5,207 nt of DNA from Gammaproteobacteria bacterium (GTDB taxonomy: Bacteria; Pseudomonadota; Gammaproteobacteria; Burkholderiales; Burkholderiaceae_C), in contig JAHIQV010000260.1 of assembly GCA_018903185.1 (NCBI GenBank), positions 1 to 5,207 on the forward strand. The letters run 5' to 3'. The notes under the pieces were generated by a model. That model was not told the origin of the DNA and did no database searches. It saw only the letters and a program-made list of their open reading frames with translations. The position numbers and the translations under genes were made by a program. This document shows, one piece after another, positions 4,971-5,207 of the stretch. Each line of letters opens with the position of its first letter. The stretch's first letter is position 1.

Positions 4971-5010
4971 GCCGCCCCTTCGGGGGTCGCGCGCAGCGCG
5001 GCGGGGGTGA
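4971..5010 (+). terminator. GC-rich hairpins after the operon, candidate terminator between convergent genes
   Basis: CCCC-TTCG-GGGG (4975-4986) is a UUCG-type tetraloop stem. It is followed at once by CGCGC-GCA-GCGCG (4988-5000) and a G-rich tail. This layout of two adjacent short hairpins is common at gene ends in Comamonadaceae in my recollection. There is no U-tract, so it may work through structure, with Rho, or as a 3'-end stabiliser. Confidence 0.4.
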
Positions 5011-5034
5011 TCTGACTTCAGGCGGCGTCGGGTT

Positions 5035-5072
5035 GCCGCGCAGGCGCCGCGCGGCGGAAGCTGTGAAGCTTC
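5035..5072 (-). terminator. Hairpins at the 3' end of the fumarylacetoacetate-hydrolase-family gene
   Basis: GCCGCGC (5035-5041) pairs with GCGCGGC (5049-5055) around a 7-nt loop. GAAGCT (5057-5062) pairs with AGCTTC (5067-5072) around GTGA, overlapping the stop codon of the leftward gene. No T-run follows on the minus strand, so termination is only suggested by position and stem strength. Confidence 0.35.
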
Positions 5073-5207
5073 ATTCGGCCGGTCCCACCGTCAGCGCGAC
5101 CTCGGCCACACCTTCCACGCGCCCGGTGATTCGGTCACCCGCCACCACCGCGCCCACGCCTTCGGGCGTGCCGGTGTAGACCAGGTCGCCGGGTTGCAGG
5201 TGGTAAA
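5071..5207 (-). CDS. Fumarylacetoacetate hydrolase family protein, C-terminal fragment (runs off window)
   Basis: The minus strand is open from the window edge to a TGA at 5073-5071, giving the last 44 residues. They include [16 protein letters not shown], then [21 protein letters not shown]. The G-D-L-x-x-T-G-T-P-x-G-V-G motif followed by G-D-x-x-x-x-x-V-E-G is diagnostic of the C-terminal part of the FAH fold. Members are metal-dependent (Mg or Mn) hydrolases or decarboxylases acting on acylpyruvate or fumarylpyruvate-type intermediates of aromatic catabolism. The catalytic His-Glu and metal ligands lie upstream, outside the window, so the subfamily and substrate cannot be set. It is convergent with the nnrS-hemerythrin block and probably unrelated to it functionally. 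Confidence 0.85.
   Translation of the reverse strand, partial: YHLQPGDLVYTGTPEGVGAVVAGDRITGRVEGVAEVALTVGPAE

Noticed and set aside
1..5207. CRISPR array, tRNA, rRNA or riboswitch
   Set aside because: No regularly spaced repeats with spacers, cloverleaf or conserved aptamer core was seen. The only repeat set has irregular spacing and three copies.

Overview
The window looks like chromosomal DNA from a high-GC betaproteobacterium, most likely a Burkholderiales/Comamonadaceae member (Hydrogenophaga- or Acidovorax-like). The evidence is strongly GC-biased third codon positions (about 75% GC by hand count at 2581-2640), a Burkholderiales-type NnrS, and a small 134-residue protein of a kind I know from that order. 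The taxon is inferred from protein style, not from a search.

Left part (1-744, minus strand): two small envelope genes read leftwards. The upstream one (744 to 331) encodes a 137-residue exported or membrane-anchored protein with a CxxxC motif. The downstream one (198 to the window edge) encodes the N-terminus of a Met/His-rich lipoprotein of a type seen with copper-handling genes. A 7-bp hairpin lies between them. A perfect FNR/ANR-type box (TTGAT-N4-ATCAA, 802-815), nested in a longer inverted repeat, sits where an oxygen- or NO-responsive activator would drive these genes.

Middle part (745-1515): about 770 bp without a recognisable gene, clearly lower in GC (about 46% at 1201-1440). It holds one candidate 42-codon ORF with a good Shine-Dalgarno (1196-1324) and three direct copies of ACTTGCAGCTTAT (1341-1467) that resemble multi-site insertion-sequence ends. 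The last copy supplies a misleading ATG for the next gene.

Right part (1516-4943, plus strand): a compact five-gene block with gaps of 5-26 bp. It encodes a 12-TM NnrS-family protein, a YdjA-type FMN nitroreductase, a small conserved protein of unknown function (homologues often carry a doubtful 'ribonucleotide reductase subunit alpha' label), an HHE/hemerythrin-domain protein and a single-domain bacteriohemerythrin with all seven canonical iron ligands. Together they suggest a module for nitric oxide, oxygen or redox stress: a membrane heme/copper protein for NO tolerance, a flavin reductase, and two different diiron proteins that could bind O2 or NO or hold iron. The operon is inferred from spacing.

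Right edge (4944-5207): GC-rich hairpins separate this block from a convergent gene, of which only the last 44 codons are present. It is recognisable as a fumarylacetoacetate-hydrolase family C-terminus.
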